A DNA stretch of 13,863 bases. Origin: an uncultured Marinilabiliales bacterium (GTDB taxonomy: Bacteria; Bacteroidota; Bacteroidia; Bacteroidales; BM520). The notes under the pieces are model-generated. The model saw only the letters and a list, made by a program, of their open reading frames with translations, was not told the origin of the DNA and made no database searches. The first letter of the stretch is position 1. Every line of letters begins with the position of its first letter. Position numbers and translations under genes: made by a program. Shown here piece after piece: positions 13,733 through 13,863 of this stretch. The stretch spans positions 1 through 13,863 of the forward strand of contig CALFIZ010000274.1 in NCBI GenBank assembly GCA_937877575.1. Direction: 5' to 3'.

Positions 13733-13863
13733 TTCAATAAAAATGTTTTGATTATTTCTGAATCTTTTAATTTATTATTATTTAATTAAGTACAAATTAA
13801 TTATTTTTTTGAATTGTTTTTTTCATATTACTAATTAAATTTATTAATTTTTTATTTAAGATC
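13733..13863. other. Extremely AT-rich non-coding tail
   Basis: These 131 bases hold long A/T runs and stops in all frames I read; the block 13741-13800 has 7 G/C of 60. I see no gene, terminator or clear repeat. It looks like intergenic DNA of a very AT-rich genome and continues past the window edge. Confidence 0.6.

Noticed and set aside
13353..13863. A mobile element inserted into pncB
   Set aside because: No terminal inverted repeats, transposase, integrase or target-site duplication is visible, and the other side of any insertion is outside the window.
1..13863. CRISPR array, tRNA, rRNA, toxin-antitoxin, phage or defence-system genes
   Set aside because: No regularly spaced repeats, cloverleaf-like sequences or marker genes were seen on reading both strands; the content is chromosomal housekeeping.
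13858..13863. Terminal GATC as a sign of a restriction-ligation artefact
   Set aside because: A four-base site at the window edge is uninformative because the window boundary may be arbitrary.

Overview
The body of the window, about positions 394 to 13350, reads as one continuous piece of a Bacteroidales-type (Bacteroidota) chromosome. Support comes from repeated TAnnTTTG -7 promoter elements upstream of genes, near absence of Shine-Dalgarno sequences, A-rich leaders, and proteins with Bacteroidota-style features (an amidophosphoribosyltransferase-like protein starting MSGFFGAI, LpxK and LpxH close together, stand-alone heptose-1-phosphate adenylyltransferase). It is mostly housekeeping DNA with a cell-envelope theme.

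Layout. 1-393 (minus): a GC-rich piece with the start of a purine nucleoside phosphorylase gene and the end of an upstream amidohydrolase gene. 394-1168 (minus): first ~54 codons of an amidophosphoribosyltransferase-like gene, fused in frame to the amidohydrolase tail, then an intact Nudix hydrolase. 1250-3516 (plus): LD-carboxypeptidase with a C-terminal membrane segment, then an MFS transporter. 3652-6488 (minus): an overlapping three-gene operon read in the order flippase-like membrane protein, heptose-1-phosphate adenylyltransferase, RadA. 6564-6734 (minus): a 56-residue 2[4Fe-4S] ferredoxin with its own promoter and terminator. 6814-8109 (minus): RarA AAA+ ATPase. 8308-8736 (plus): an Hsp20 chaperone behind a near-perfect sigma-54 promoter. 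8766-9884 (minus): coiled-coil zinc-ribbon protein with a long charged N-terminal extension, sharing a bidirectional terminator with hsp20. 10033-12455: lpxK (plus), a small exported protein (minus) and lpxH (plus). 12468-13352 (plus): nicotinate phosphoribosyltransferase, cut off after about residue 295. 13352-13863: extremely AT-rich DNA with a foreign-looking ORF fragment.

How the genes work together. LpxH and LpxK act in lipid A synthesis, the adenylyltransferase makes ADP-heptose for the LPS core, and LdcA trims peptidoglycan peptides, so the window leans toward envelope assembly and recycling. RadA and RarA belong to recombination and replication-fork repair. The Nudix hydrolase and PncB may both touch NAD metabolism, but that is inference.

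The most notable feature is that both ends break inside conserved genes and continue into DNA of a different character: GC-rich bacterial DNA on the left and DNA at roughly 12-17% GC on the right. Two such breaks, each truncating a metabolic gene, fit a chimeric contig (amplification or assembly joins in a mixed sample) better than natural fusions, though the sequence alone cannot prove it. I do not see a new defence, mobile or biosynthetic system. The best biological leads are the sigma-54 promoter of hsp20, the membrane-tailed LdcA, the charged extension on the zinc-ribbon protein and the unidentified AT-rich ORF.
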